From: an uncultured Arcanobacterium sp.
GTDB lineage: Bacteria; Actinomycetota; Actinomycetes; Actinomycetales; Actinomycetaceae
Length of the DNA: 29,337 nt
Direction of reading: 5' to 3'
Assembly (NCBI GenBank): GCA_958428545.1
Contig: CAUAGM010000013.1
Coordinates: forward strand, 1-29,337
The notes under the pieces are model-generated. The model was not told the DNA's origin. It saw only the letters and a program-made list of their open reading frames with translations, and did no database searches. The translations under genes and the position numbers were made by a program. This document shows, piece after piece, positions 13,589 to 21,932 of the stretch (positions within the stretch are counted from its first letter, which is position 1; each line of letters begins with the position of its first letter).

Positions 13589-16585
13589 TTACTCGCGCGG
13601 CTTTTCGCGCATCTCCCAGGTCTCGATAATGTCGCCCACGCGCACATCTTTATATCCGAGAGTGATACCGCATTCGTAGCCCTCTTTGACTTCCGTCACG
13701 TCATCTTTCTCACGACGCAGCGAAACGATCTCAAGGTTTTCTTCGATGACGGCGTCACCACGCTTGAGGCGAGCCTTCGTACCACGCTTAATCGAACCAG
13801 AGCGCACAATCGAACCAGCAATTATGCCAGCCTTGCCACTCTTGAAGAGGGCGCGCACCTCAGCCGTACCGAGCTGCGCTTCCTCATATATCGGCTTGAG
13901 CTTGCCCTTCAATGCAGCCTCAACATCATTAATTGCATCGTAAATGACGTTGTAGAACTTCATCTCGATGCCCTCACGATCAGCCATTTCAGCCACACGT
14001 TCTGCTGGGCGCACGTTGAAGCCGATAATCACGGCGTTATCAACAGTCGCAAGATCCACATCAGACTGGGTAATATTGCCCACGCCGCGGTGAATGACGT
14101 TCACTTGCACCTCATCAGTACCGATCTGCAGATCGTAGAGAGAGCTTTCAAGAGCTTCCACTGAACCAGAAGACTCGCCCTTGATAATAAGGTTGAGCAT
14201 CTCCACCTTGCCCTCTTCAATGGCTGCGTTGAGATCTTCGAGTGAAATACGTTTACGACGCTTCGCCAGAGTTGCCGCACGCTTTGCTGCTTCGCGTTTT
14301 TCTGCGATTTGGCGAGCAGTTCGCTCGTCTTCCGCAACGATCAGTTGATCGCCAGCGTCAGGCACAGACTTCAAACCAAGTACCTGAACTGGGCGACTTG
14401 GACCAGCTTTTTCGAGACGATGCCCGCGATCGTCAATCATCGCACGCACTGTGCCGTACGCAGTGCCTACAACAATCGGATCACCCACGTTGAGAGTGCC
14501 GTCTTGCACAAGGGCAGTGACGACGGAGCCGCGCCCCTGATCGAGCTTAGCTTCGATAGCAACGCCACGCGCCACTTTATCTGGGTTTGCTTTCGGCTCC
14601 ACTAAAATATCTGAAGTTGCCAAAATCGCATCAAGCAATGCTGGAATGTTGAGGCGCTGTTTTGCCGAAATATCAATAAACGGCACATCACCGCCATATT
14701 CTTCAGCAACTAAGCCATATTCAGTGAGCTGAGCACGCACCTTATCAGGATTCGCGCCGTCCACATCGATCTTGTTTACCGCCACCACAATCGGTACGTG
14801 CGCAGCTTTCGCATGATTGATTGCTTCCACCGTCTGAGGCATCACGCCATCATTTGCAGCAACAACGAGAATCGCCACATCCGTGACGTCTGCGCCGCGT
14901 GCACGCATAGCCGTGAATGCCTCATGCCCTGGCGTATCGATAAAGGTAATATGCCGATCGCGATCTTCTACGTGGACTGTGGTCTGATAAGCACCGATAC
15001 TCTGAGTGATACCGCCAGCTTCGTCCTCTACAACGTCTGTATGGCGAATAGCATCGAGCAGCTTTGTTTTACCATGATCCACATGCCCCATAACGGTGAC
15101 GACTGGCGCACGCCGCTTGAGGTCTTCTGGATTTTCTTCATCTTTTTCAGCCTCAAGATCGATACTGAACGATTCAAGAATCTCACGATCCTCATCTTCG
15201 GCACTCATAATCTTGATGTTGTAGCCAAGTTCGGCGCCAAGCAGTTGGAATGTATCCTCATCAAGACTCTGGGTAGCTGTTGCCATCTCTCCCATACGGA
15301 AAAGCACCGTCACCAATGCTGCTGGATCGGCTTGAATTTTCTCAGCAAAATCCATAAGCGACGCACCAGCGCGTACACGCACCTCTGTACTTCCGTCTCC
15401 CCGTGGAATTTGCACACCAGCGAGCATCGGAGATTGCATCTCTTCAAACTCTTGGCGCTTCATACGCTTCGATTTCTTGTTGCCGCGACCGCCTCCCTGG
15501 CGCCCAAATGCACCAGCCGTGCTGCCACCGCGAGCTTTACCGCCGCTGCGAGTAAAACCTCCACGCCCGTTAGCATTCGCGCCAGGAGCGCCACGGAATG
15601 AACCAGGCTGAGCAGCACCACCGCGCCCACTGCCACGAGATGCACCAGAACGCCCTTGATCTTGGAATTGGGAACCGAATTGCGCACCCATCGTTGCGGG
15701 ATTCGGGCCGCGCCCACCGCGAGGAGCACCTGTACGCCCACCGCGTGCACCAGCACTATTTGGTGTACTTTGCCCACGACCTCCTTGGGCGCCCTGCCCA
15801 GAACGTCCGCCACGAGTACCCATACCTTGCTGACCGCCAAATGGTGAATTACCTGGGCGAGGTGCACGCCCTTGCCCTTTATCGCGTCCCATGCCTTGAC
15901 GTGACGCGAACGGTGAATTACCTGGGCGAGGCACACCGTTACGACGCGGCTGAGGACGAGGCGGTGCAGCGTCACGAGCGGCTTCGGCGCTACGATGAGC
16001 CGAGCCAGGCGTTGCCGTCGTCATACGAGGAGCTACTGGCTTTGCTGCAGGAAGTTTCTCTTGTGCAGATTGCTCGTGCTCAGATTTCACAGCCGATTCC
16101 ACCGAGGCGTTCTTCTGCTCATTCTCATCGTCTTTCACTGACGCGTGAGCAGCGTTTGCTGATGCATCGGCAGCTGGATCCACAGCTGATACTGAGTGAT
16201 TATTTACTTCCTGTGCATTTGGCGCAACTGGCTTAGCAGGAACACTTGCAGCTTTTCCGCCTGGCTTCGGTTTTGCAACACTCTTCTTCGCCACGTCTGG
16301 AGCTTCAGCAGAAGAGACTTCCTCGCCTGCAGCCACCTGTTCACCTGCAGGCTCCGCTATAGACGCACTGACAGACTTTTTAGTTGATTTAGAAGTTTTT
16401 GGCTTTGCGGCAGCAGCCTCTTCAGGATGTGCCTCAAAGTATTCACGTGCTTTACGCACAACTGGTGCCTCAATTGTTGAAGAGGCTGACTTAACGAATT
16501 CGCCTGAATTAGTGAGCACTTCGAGCAGTTTCTTACTCGTCACGCCCAACTCTTTTGCAAGCTCATGTACGCGGACCTTCGCCAC
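13589..16585 (-). CDS. infB: Translation initiation factor IF-2
   Basis: IF-2 is the GTPase that brings initiator fMet-tRNA to the 30S subunit and promotes subunit joining. The 998-residue protein begins with an IF2_N domain (MAKVRVHELAKELGV, 1-52). A long Ala/Pro/Gly/Arg-rich disordered linker (about 53-385) follows, typical of actinobacterial IF-2. A second IF2_N-like segment lies at about 400-455. The G domain, from about 490, has G1 GHVDHGKTKLLD, G3 DTPGHEAF and G4 NKID. Domains II, III and IV complete it, ending at DIIETWEMREKPRE. The start is a GTG with AAGGAG 4 nt upstream. Long overlapping ORFs on the opposite strand across the Gly/Arg linker are composition artefacts. Confidence 0.98.
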   Translation of the reverse strand: MAKVRVHELAKELGVTSKKLLEVLTNSGEFVKSASSTIEAPVVRKAREYFEAHPEEAAAAKPKTSKSTKKSVSASIAEPAGEQVAAGEEVSSAEAPDVAKKSVAKPKPGGKAASVPAKPVAPNAQEVNNHSVSAVDPAADASANAAHASVKDDENEQKNASVESAVKSEHEQSAQEKLPAAKPVAPRMTTATPGSAHRSAEAARDAAPPRPQPRRNGVPRPGNSPFASRQGMGRDKGQGRAPRPGNSPFGGQQGMGTRGGRSGQGAQGGRGQSTPNSAGARGGRTGAPRGGRGPNPATMGAQFGSQFQDQGRSGASRGSGRGGAAQPGSFRGAPGANANGRGGFTRSGGKARGGSTAGAFGRQGGGRGNKKSKRMKRQEFEEMQSPMLAGVQIPRGDGSTEVRVRAGASLMDFAEKIQADPAALVTVLFRMGEMATATQSLDEDTFQLLGAELGYNIKIMSAEDEDREILESFSIDLEAEKDEENPEDLKRRAPVVTVMGHVDHGKTKLLDAIRHTDVVEDEAGGITQSIGAYQTTVHVEDRDRHITFIDTPGHEAFTAMRARGADVTDVAILVVAANDGVMPQTVEAINHAKAAHVPIVVAVNKIDVDGANPDKVRAQLTEYGLVAEEYGGDVPFIDISAKQRLNIPALLDAILATSDILVEPKANPDKVARGVAIEAKLDQGRGSVVTALVQDGTLNVGDPIVVGTAYGTVRAMIDDRGHRLEKAGPSRPVQVLGLKSVPDAGDQLIVAEDERTARQIAEKREAAKRAATLAKRRKRISLEDLNAAIEEGKVEMLNLIIKGESSGSVEALESSLYDLQIGTDEVQVNVIHRGVGNITQSDVDLATVDNAVIIGFNVRPAERVAEMADREGIEMKFYNVIYDAINDVEAALKGKLKPIYEEAQLGTAEVRALFKSGKAGIIAGSIVRSGSIKRGTKARLKRGDAVIEENLEIVSLRREKDDVTEVKEGYECGITLGYKDVRVGDIIETWEMREKPRE

Positions 16586-16970
16586 ATTTCTCCTTCTGCA
16601 CGGTCCGCGCGCTCGCGCCGACCATCGTTATTCGCAGCTCATTGCTGAGTACTCATCGGGTGCCCATCGGCTTTCTACCCGCTTTCTTTATCGGTTCGGA
16701 ATTTGTGCATGGAGCTGTACTCGCGCACTGGCAACCACACATAATTGAGGGTGCGCAAAGACGCACCTCGCTTAGTCTAGCTGATAATACGCATATTCCT
16801 CACACTCGCGCAGATATTGGCTCGGTGAAAGCGCTCACGTTGAGAGTGCACATATCACTTCATCACACATAGTGTCTTCACATAACGAGCACATTCGCGC
16901 AGTTCGTATGGCTGATTCAGAGAAAAACGCCGCCAAGCCAGCTCATCTCACCTCGCAATATGCGCGCGGC
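16586..16970. other. 385-bp nusA-infB spacer, no ylxR found
   Basis: Most actinobacteria carry the small RNA-binding gene ylxR between nusA and infB. Reading all minus frames here gives only short peptides with stops, without the YlxR RTCVGCR...GRGAY pattern. The gap contains a small hairpin at 16750-16767 (GGTGCG/CGCACC). A GC-rich stretch running into a U-run on the minus strand at about 16923-16934, shortly after nusA, could be a weak terminator. Confidence 0.55.
16750..16767 (-). terminator. Small hairpin between nusA and infB
   Basis: Six-bp arms GGTGCG (16750-16755) and CGCACC (16762-16767) flank a 6-nt loop, about 165 bp upstream of infB. There is no U-run. It is a possible pause or leader structure and the evidence is weak. 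Confidence 0.3.
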
Positions 16971-17972
16971 TTAATCAGCGAACTCCCGCCCTGCCACTTC
17001 ACTTTCTTTGCGGATATCGATACTCCAGCCCGTGAGCTTAGCGGCCAAACGCACATTCTGCGCCTCTTTACCGATTGCAAGTGACGCCTGATCATCTGGC
17101 ACCACAGCCAAAGCTTGCCGCATATCCTTATTCATAATATGCACAGCAGCTACTTTCGCAGGAGAAAGCGCAGCGCCAATAAAGACCGCTGGATCGTCAT
17201 CGTATTCAACAACGTCAATTTTTTCTCCCTGCAGTTCCTGCGTGACGGCGCGCACACGCTGAGCATTATGCCCAATTGAAGCACCCTTTGCGGCAACATT
17301 TGGATCTGCACTCCACACAGCAAGTTTCGTGCGATGCCCAGCTTCACGCGCAAGAGAGACGATTTCAACAATTCCATTAGCAATTTCTGGAACTTCTGTT
17401 TCAAAAAGTTTACGCACAAAATCAGGATGCGAGCGCGATAAACGAATTGATGCTCCGCGAGACCCAACCGACACATCCAAAATCAATGCGCGAATCAAAT
17501 CACCATGCTTGAAAGTTTCCGTCGGCACCTGCTCTTCCGAGCGTAGCAAACCACGATTTTCTCCAAGCTCCACGTAAATATCGCGCGATTCTTCACCTGG
17601 ACGGTCTGCGCTTTCTACAACGCCTGAGACAATCTCACCGTTTTTCCCCTTAAAACTTCCTAATACTCGCTTACTTTCTGCATCACGAAGCCTCTGAGCA
17701 ATAACGGAACGCGCAGTCGTCGTAGCGATACGCCCAAAATCGTTTGGCGTATCGTCAAACTCACCAATTTTAGCGCCGTCTTCATCTACTTCCGGAGCCC
17801 ACACCGTCACTTTGCCAGATGTGCGATCAATTTCTACCCGCGAGCCTTTCACAGCTCCCGGCACACGCTGATATGCATGCACAAGCGCATCCTCAATAGC
17901 ATCTATCAAGACTGAAGCTTTAATACCTAGCTCGGACTCTACGATCCGCAGTTCACTCATCGAAATGTCCAT
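16971..17972 (-). CDS. nusA: Transcription termination/antitermination factor NusA
   Basis: NusA binds RNA polymerase and nascent RNA, modulating pausing, termination and antitermination. The 333-residue protein is close to the usual actinobacterial size, which lacks the C-terminal acidic repeats found in proteobacteria. The N-terminal polymerase-binding domain spans about 1-115. An S1 domain spans about 118-190 (GEIVSGVVE...). Tandem KH domains follow from about 195, including SIGHNAQRVRAVTQEL and SLAIGKEAQNVRLAAKLTGW. GGAGG lies 7 nt before the ATG at 17972, favouring this over the internal ATG four codons later (MSELRIVES). It follows rimP by 40 bp, so rimP-nusA are very probably cotranscribed. 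Confidence 0.97.
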   Translation of the reverse strand: MDISMSELRIVESELGIKASVLIDAIEDALVHAYQRVPGAVKGSRVEIDRTSGKVTVWAPEVDEDGAKIGEFDDTPNDFGRIATTTARSVIAQRLRDAESKRVLGSFKGKNGEIVSGVVESADRPGEESRDIYVELGENRGLLRSEEQVPTETFKHGDLIRALILDVSVGSRGASIRLSRSHPDFVRKLFETEVPEIANGIVEIVSLAREAGHRTKLAVWSADPNVAAKGASIGHNAQRVRAVTQELQGEKIDVVEYDDDPAVFIGAALSPAKVAAVHIMNKDMRQALAVVPDDQASLAIGKEAQNVRLAAKLTGWSIDIRKESEVAGREFAD

Positions 17973-18012
17973 ACGCTACCCTCCGTCTTGCTCGCTCATA
18001 CGCGATGTTCAA

Positions 18013-18549
18013 TCACAGTTCTACCACTATACGCGCGCAATCGACTTCATCGAAAGTTATTATGCGTTCTCCTAGCTGTATGCGCTGCTTATTCTTTTCT
18101 CCATAGAGCATAATTCGCATAGCCTGTGCGCATCCCACCGTGCTTAAATCGTTAGCGTTTATATCTGATCCGTCGTCTGAAAGGAGAGCGAGCAGACGCC
18201 CCTCGCAGCGTGTACCATCTGTAAGCGTCCAACGAACCATGCGCCCAAGCGCGCGTGAATAGTGACGCTTATTATCGAGATGACGCTCCGCTCCGGGCGT
18301 CGAGACCTCAAGCGTATACATTCCAGGAATCGGATCTGCAGAATCGAGCAGCGCAGAAATTTCTCGAGAGAGAGCTTCGAGCTGCTCAGAACCCACTGCA
18401 CCTGCACCACACGGCAGATCAACCGTCACTATTAACGTACTATACTTACCTGCACGTTTAAGAGATATATCTTCCAGATACAGCCCTTCTTCCTGAACTA
18501 TCGGCGCGATCAGTGCGCACATATTCTCCATTATCGGCTCAGATCTCAT
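18013..18549 (-). CDS. rimP: Ribosome maturation factor RimP
   Basis: RimP assists late 30S assembly. The 178-residue protein matches the family: an N-terminal domain with IAPIVQEEGLYLEDISL, then LEALSREISALLD, and the hallmark PIPGMYTLEVSTPGAERHL near 100. A C-terminal Sm-like beta domain follows. The start is not certain. ATG 18549 has AAGG immediately upstream, and the internal ATG at 18531 (MENMCALI) would also preserve the domain. It is the first gene of the rimP-nusA-infB chain and is divergent from the plus-strand membrane protein gene across about 185 bp, where the operon promoter should lie. Confidence 0.94.
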   Translation of the reverse strand: MRSEPIMENMCALIAPIVQEEGLYLEDISLKRAGKYSTLIVTVDLPCGAGAVGSEQLEALSREISALLDSADPIPGMYTLEVSTPGAERHLDNKRHYSRALGRMVRWTLTDGTRCEGRLLALLSDDGSDINANDLSTVGCAQAMRIMLYGEKNKQRIQLGERIITFDEVDCARIVVEL

Positions 18550-18734
18550 GCCTTAAGCCTATACGATTCGAGGTGAAGCGTGAAGTAGTCACGCCTCTTT
18601 CCCAGCCGCACAACCTTTTATAGGTGTATAGAAAATGGCAGCTTATGCGGCGAAAAAAGTATCTCCTATATAGCACTTTATGTAACGCACACTAAGATAC
18701 GTTTTCACTATATGCACTTTTGCTGCTTTATGTG

Positions 18735-19859
18735 ATGCATACCGAACGGCAAAAGCAAAGAAAAGCAAAGAAGCAACCCATGTGCCAGAATGTCTATATG
18801 GCACAATCAGGAAAAGCGCAGAATTTCGAAACGCAGCACGCCCAAGGTTCGGCGCAATCTCAAACCCATCTCTCGAAATCACACTTTCACACCCCTCAAC
18901 CACACTCCTCACAGCCGCATAAACATCAAGCAGCACACAAATCTCTATCGCTGTGGCGTTCACTCATGCATTGGGGAATAATTTTTGCAAGCATTATTGC
19001 TTTTTTCACGGTCTTTTTCGCGATTCTCATATCTTTAGGAGCACGCTCAGAGTATGCAGATCTCACCCCTAAACCAGCAAGCGCAGCAGAGCAGGAACGG
19101 CAAAATCTCGCAATCGTCGCGCAGCGAATTGCTGCCTCTCAAAATTTAAGCCTCCAAGCAGCTGAAGTTGCCAAGCAGGCACAAATCTGGCTGGAGCACC
19201 TTGGAGGCGTGTGGATGCCGTGGCCAGAAGGTGCGCCTGAGGGATACGAAAATCCCTCAATAGATACATCTGCATATTCGTCTATCGATCAGCTGCGCCA
19301 AGCTGTATGGAATTTTTCTTCGCTAGCACTATCTGCATATACCGATACGGAAAGCACCGATCAGCCACCTAATAATTTCAAAACGAATGCCATAGAATCT
19401 GGCGAAGATGAGAATAACTCTGATTCTGCACGCCGAACTCTCGCTGAGATAGGTCTTGATGCAATGTATGCAGGCATCGCACTGGATAGAGAAGCTGGAG
19501 TGCAGCCAAATTGCGAAGCACCGAATACAGAAAATCTTACAGCAGCGCTTTCCTCCTACCCAGATACCCTGAAAAACTTCGACACTGCAAGGCAATGGCT
19601 GGAATATCAAACAGCACTTTCTCCAAGCGATGATCTCAGTGCGCAGGTAAATACCTTGAGCACTCTTATCGATACAGCTCTCGATGCAGGCACACCAGAC
19701 ACACGGCAAGTAATGGCTCCGCCTCCCACACATAGCGATCGCGCAGCCGCTCTCGTTTATGCCACGTTGAAGGAATGGATTGCGCACACAACAGCAGCGA
19801 AAGAACGCCTTGCTGCCACCAACACAGCATGTATGCTCGCTAAAACAATTGGAAAATGA
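18735..19859 (+). CDS. Hypothetical single-pass membrane protein
   Basis: Not recognised by family. Roughly 374 residues. A basic, then Gln/His/Ser-rich cytoplasmic N-terminus leads to one clear transmembrane segment (WGIIFASIIAFFTVFFAILI, about residues 80-101 from this start). An extracytoplasmic region of about 270 residues follows. It is mostly helical and Ala-rich, with GGVWMPWPEGAPEGYENPS early and two cysteines (near CEAP and TACML). The start is uncertain: TTG 18720, ATG 18735, ATG 18780 and ATG 18798 are all in frame, and none has a good ribosome binding site. It is divergent from rimP. Mycobacterium also carries an Ala-rich transmembrane gene divergent from rimP, so position suggests an actinobacterial conserved neighbour, but I cannot confirm homology by eye. 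Confidence 0.75.
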   Translation: MHTERQKQRKAKKQPMCQNVYMAQSGKAQNFETQHAQGSAQSQTHLSKSHFHTPQPHSSQPHKHQAAHKSLSLWRSLMHWGIIFASIIAFFTVFFAILISLGARSEYADLTPKPASAAEQERQNLAIVAQRIAASQNLSLQAAEVAKQAQIWLEHLGGVWMPWPEGAPEGYENPSIDTSAYSSIDQLRQAVWNFSSLALSAYTDTESTDQPPNNFKTNAIESGEDENNSDSARRTLAEIGLDAMYAGIALDREAGVQPNCEAPNTENLTAALSSYPDTLKNFDTARQWLEYQTALSPSDDLSAQVNTLSTLIDTALDAGTPDTRQVMAPPPTHSDRAAALVYATLKEWIAHTTAAKERLAATNTACMLAKTIGK

Positions 19860-20189
19860 ACCTCAATAATTCGACATCCCCTACCCTAAAAGAGCATATA
19901 GGTGATATGCACAGGGATATAGCAAGAGGTGGATTCACACCAGAAAAGACGCATACACGATTTATCAGATACACAAATATACGAAGCACATACGAGGCAT
20001 GAAAAGGCATAGAAGAGGCACACACGTATGCAACAAAGCAAACGCCTCCCAATGAATACGCCGCGAGATACCGATACACACGCGTATGCACCGAAGCAGC
20101 TTAAGGCAGATTAAAAAGTACATATATAAAGAAACGGCGCACCTGCGCAGATCACCCTAATTCACAGCAACAGCGCATACACTGTGCCT
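19860..20189. other. Spacer before the GNAT gene
   Basis: About 330 bp, A-rich on the plus strand, with many short CATA/CACA motifs. I see no credible ORF or strong terminator. Its right end contains the putative leaderless promoter of the GNAT gene. Confidence 0.5.
20178..20183 (+). promoter_or_regulatory. Putative -10 element for a leaderless GNAT mRNA
   Basis: TACACT fits the actinobacterial -10 consensus TANNNT and ends 6 bp before ATG 20190, the spacing expected when transcription starts at the initiation codon. No Shine-Dalgarno is present. This is inference from pattern only. Confidence 0.4.
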
Positions 20190-20672
20190 ATGAGTATCGA
20201 GATTATTACCACAGCAACGCCCGAACTTGAACGGCTTTTCCAACTCACTATCCCCCAGCTTTCCACGAGTTCTGCACCGATGAATATCGAACAGCTCGAA
20301 TGCATGCTCAGCCAGAAATCCCTCACACTTTTTGCTTATCGTTCTGACGATCTGTGCACCGAGGGCAATTCAGAAAGTGCCGCCGATCTGGGCAGCAACG
20401 CCAGCCGCCCGCTTTTAGGAATGCTCAGCTTAATTATGTTTGAGATCCCAACAGGGCGGCGAGCATGGATCGAAGACGTCGTCGTCGATTCCCAAGCGCG
20501 CGGGCATGGAGCTGGGCAAGCACTCGTCGAAGCGGCCGTAAAATACGCATTAGATCACGGAGCGAAGAGCGTCGATCTTACCTCCCGTCCTTCGCGTGAA
20601 GCAGCCAATCGCCTCTATCGCCGAGCTGGTTTTGAACTGCGCGAGACTAATATCTACCGTTACAAAGGCTGA
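20190..20672 (+). CDS. GNAT family N-acetyltransferase
   Basis: Transfers an acetyl group from acetyl-CoA to an amine; the substrate is unknown. About 160 residues. The GNAT core is clear in the C-terminal half. WIEDVVVDSQARGHGAGQAL holds the acetyl-CoA loop (RGHGAGQAL, a Q/RxxGxG/A match). It is followed by the helix LVEAAVKYALDHGAKSVDL and the closing motif EAANRLYRRAGFELRETNIYRY, typical of RimI-like or small-molecule acetyltransferases. An insert near 55-70 (SDDLCTEGNSESAADLG) lengthens the N-terminal half. The in-frame GTG at 20184 is an alternative start. ATG 20190 is preferred because a TANNNT -10 element ends 6 bp upstream. It is monocistronic and convergent with smpB. Confidence 0.9.
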   Translation: MSIEIITTATPELERLFQLTIPQLSTSSAPMNIEQLECMLSQKSLTLFAYRSDDLCTEGNSESAADLGSNASRPLLGMLSLIMFEIPTGRRAWIEDVVVDSQARGHGAGQALVEAAVKYALDHGAKSVDLTSRPSREAANRLYRRAGFELRETNIYRYKG

Positions 20673-20964
20673 GAACAAAGAGCACGCCTCATAGTCAGCC
20701 GAGCCAACATACGAACCCGAGCTGAGTGGGCATACATAGCTGGTATGAGGGGAAAGCAAAAGTGTACCGCGCCTCATGGTACGCAGTACTCACAGATAGA
20801 GATACGGCATGTCGAGATATCTAATTGCCACATATGCGGTGCACCTATGTATAGCAACGCCCAGCGCTACCACGACATCAGCTAATTACCACATACACAG
20901 TGCCCCTATATGCAGTGCCCCTATGACATATAAACAATAATGACGTGCACTAGTAAGAGTGGTT
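20673..20964. repeat. GNAT-smpB intergenic with imperfect direct repeats
   Basis: Two related blocks of about 31 bp start at 20821 and 20882, sharing CTAATTRCCACATA and then GTGCMCCTAT. A 15-bp partial duplication with the core CAGTGCCCCTATR lies at 20898-20912 and 20913-20927. There is no gene, and neither strand shows tmRNA hallmarks. The convergent genes should both terminate here, but no strong hairpin with a T-run was found. Confidence 0.6.
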
Positions 20965-21513
20965 CTAGTAGCGCATTTTGCGTCGCGCGTCACTCAGAGC
21001 ACGAGCAGTTTCCCGTTCATCTTGCTTACGTTTGAGAGTCTCGCGCTTATCCCACTCCTGCTTGCCGCGCGCAAGCCCGATCTCAAGCTTTGCGCGACCT
21101 TTAATGAAGTAAAGCTCAAGCGGCACTACCGTCACACCCTTTGCCTGCACTTTGAATGCTAGTTCACGCAGCTCATCTTTATGCAAGAGAAGTTTGCGCT
21201 TGGCCGTCGGACGATGATTCGTCCATGACCCCATGGCATATATAGGGATATTCATACCTACAACCCATGCCTCACCTCGGCGATCAAAATCAACCCATGC
21301 TTCGGTGAGACTGGCACGCCCAGCGCGCAAAGCCTTCACTTCCGTGCCGCTAAGCACAAGCCCCGCTTCAAAACGATCGTCAATAAAATAATCGTGTAAG
21401 GCTTTTTTATTACGCGCAATCATCTGCTTCGCATCGGCCGCCATTTTCGATTTTTGGGCAGGAGTGAGTTTGCCACCCTTTGCCGAGGTGCCTTTGTGTG
21501 CATTCTTCGCCAT
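20965..21513 (-). CDS. smpB: SsrA-binding protein SmpB
   Basis: SmpB binds tmRNA and delivers it to stalled ribosomes for trans-translation. The core shows NKKALHDYFIDDRFEAGLVLSGTEVKALRAGRASLTEAWV, then HRPTAKRKLLLHKDEL, GVTVVPLELYF and a C-terminal basic tail ending SDARRKMRY. At 182 residues it has a Lys/Ala-rich N-terminal extension of about 30 residues over the usual ~155. AGGAG lies about 9 nt before the ATG. Bacterial smpB often sits next to ssrA, or in many actinobacteria next to prfB-ftsE-ftsX. None of these is in the window, so the gene appears isolated here. Confidence 0.96.
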   Translation of the reverse strand: MAKNAHKGTSAKGGKLTPAQKSKMAADAKQMIARNKKALHDYFIDDRFEAGLVLSGTEVKALRAGRASLTEAWVDFDRRGEAWVVGMNIPIYAMGSWTNHRPTAKRKLLLHKDELRELAFKVQAKGVTVVPLELYFIKGRAKLEIGLARGKQEWDKRETLKRKQDERETARALSDARRKMRY

Positions 21514-21932
21514 ATCTCACACTCCTTTCCTTAGATACGCTAAACGCCAGCGCTTTTCACGTGACGCTATTATATACCTGAGCTGCCGCCATGCGCCCTG
21601 CAAGCAGACGAATCTGCAGCGCCATCATATACCCATTGCGAGCACGTACACCTAAGCATCACACACCATACACAGCATCCGCCACACGCACAATAGCACA
21701 CACAGCGCAGGAACTCCTCGCGGCATATCATCTCTAATTCAAGGGCTAATCACAGTATTTAGTGCATGCAGACACTGTTTGATACTACAGGCACTCCCTG
21801 CAATATACGCTCTCTAAAAGAAGACGGCTAATGCTCAGCTGCCGCAGAATCCCTCCTCGCACGCACACAAACCTCCCATAAATACTAGGGGCACCTGCGC
21901 CATTTTTATACATCCAGCGCAGTACTCCAACC
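21514..21932. other. 419-bp smpB-subtilase spacer
   Basis: I see no credible gene, tRNA or tmRNA here. On the minus strand, past the subtilase stop, arms CTGCGC and GCGCAG flank a 16-nt loop (around 21894-21921) without a U-run. The remainder is CA-rich and repeats CACACA/CATAC motifs. The smpB promoter should be near its right end, close to 21550-21650. Confidence 0.5.

Noticed and set aside
14798..15601. Plus-strand 267-codon ORF antisense to infB
   Set aside because: It overlaps the conserved G-domain coding sequence on the other strand and resembles no family.
15598..16236. Plus-strand 212-codon ORF across the IF-2 linker, and a 171-codon alternative minus frame at 15460-15975
   Set aside because: Both lie entirely inside infB, in the Gly/Arg/Pro-rich linker, where biased codons keep other frames open.
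20673..21932. tmRNA (ssrA) near smpB
   Set aside because: Neither flanking spacer on either strand shows the conserved GGTTTCGAC-like 5' end or the tRNA-like 3' end.
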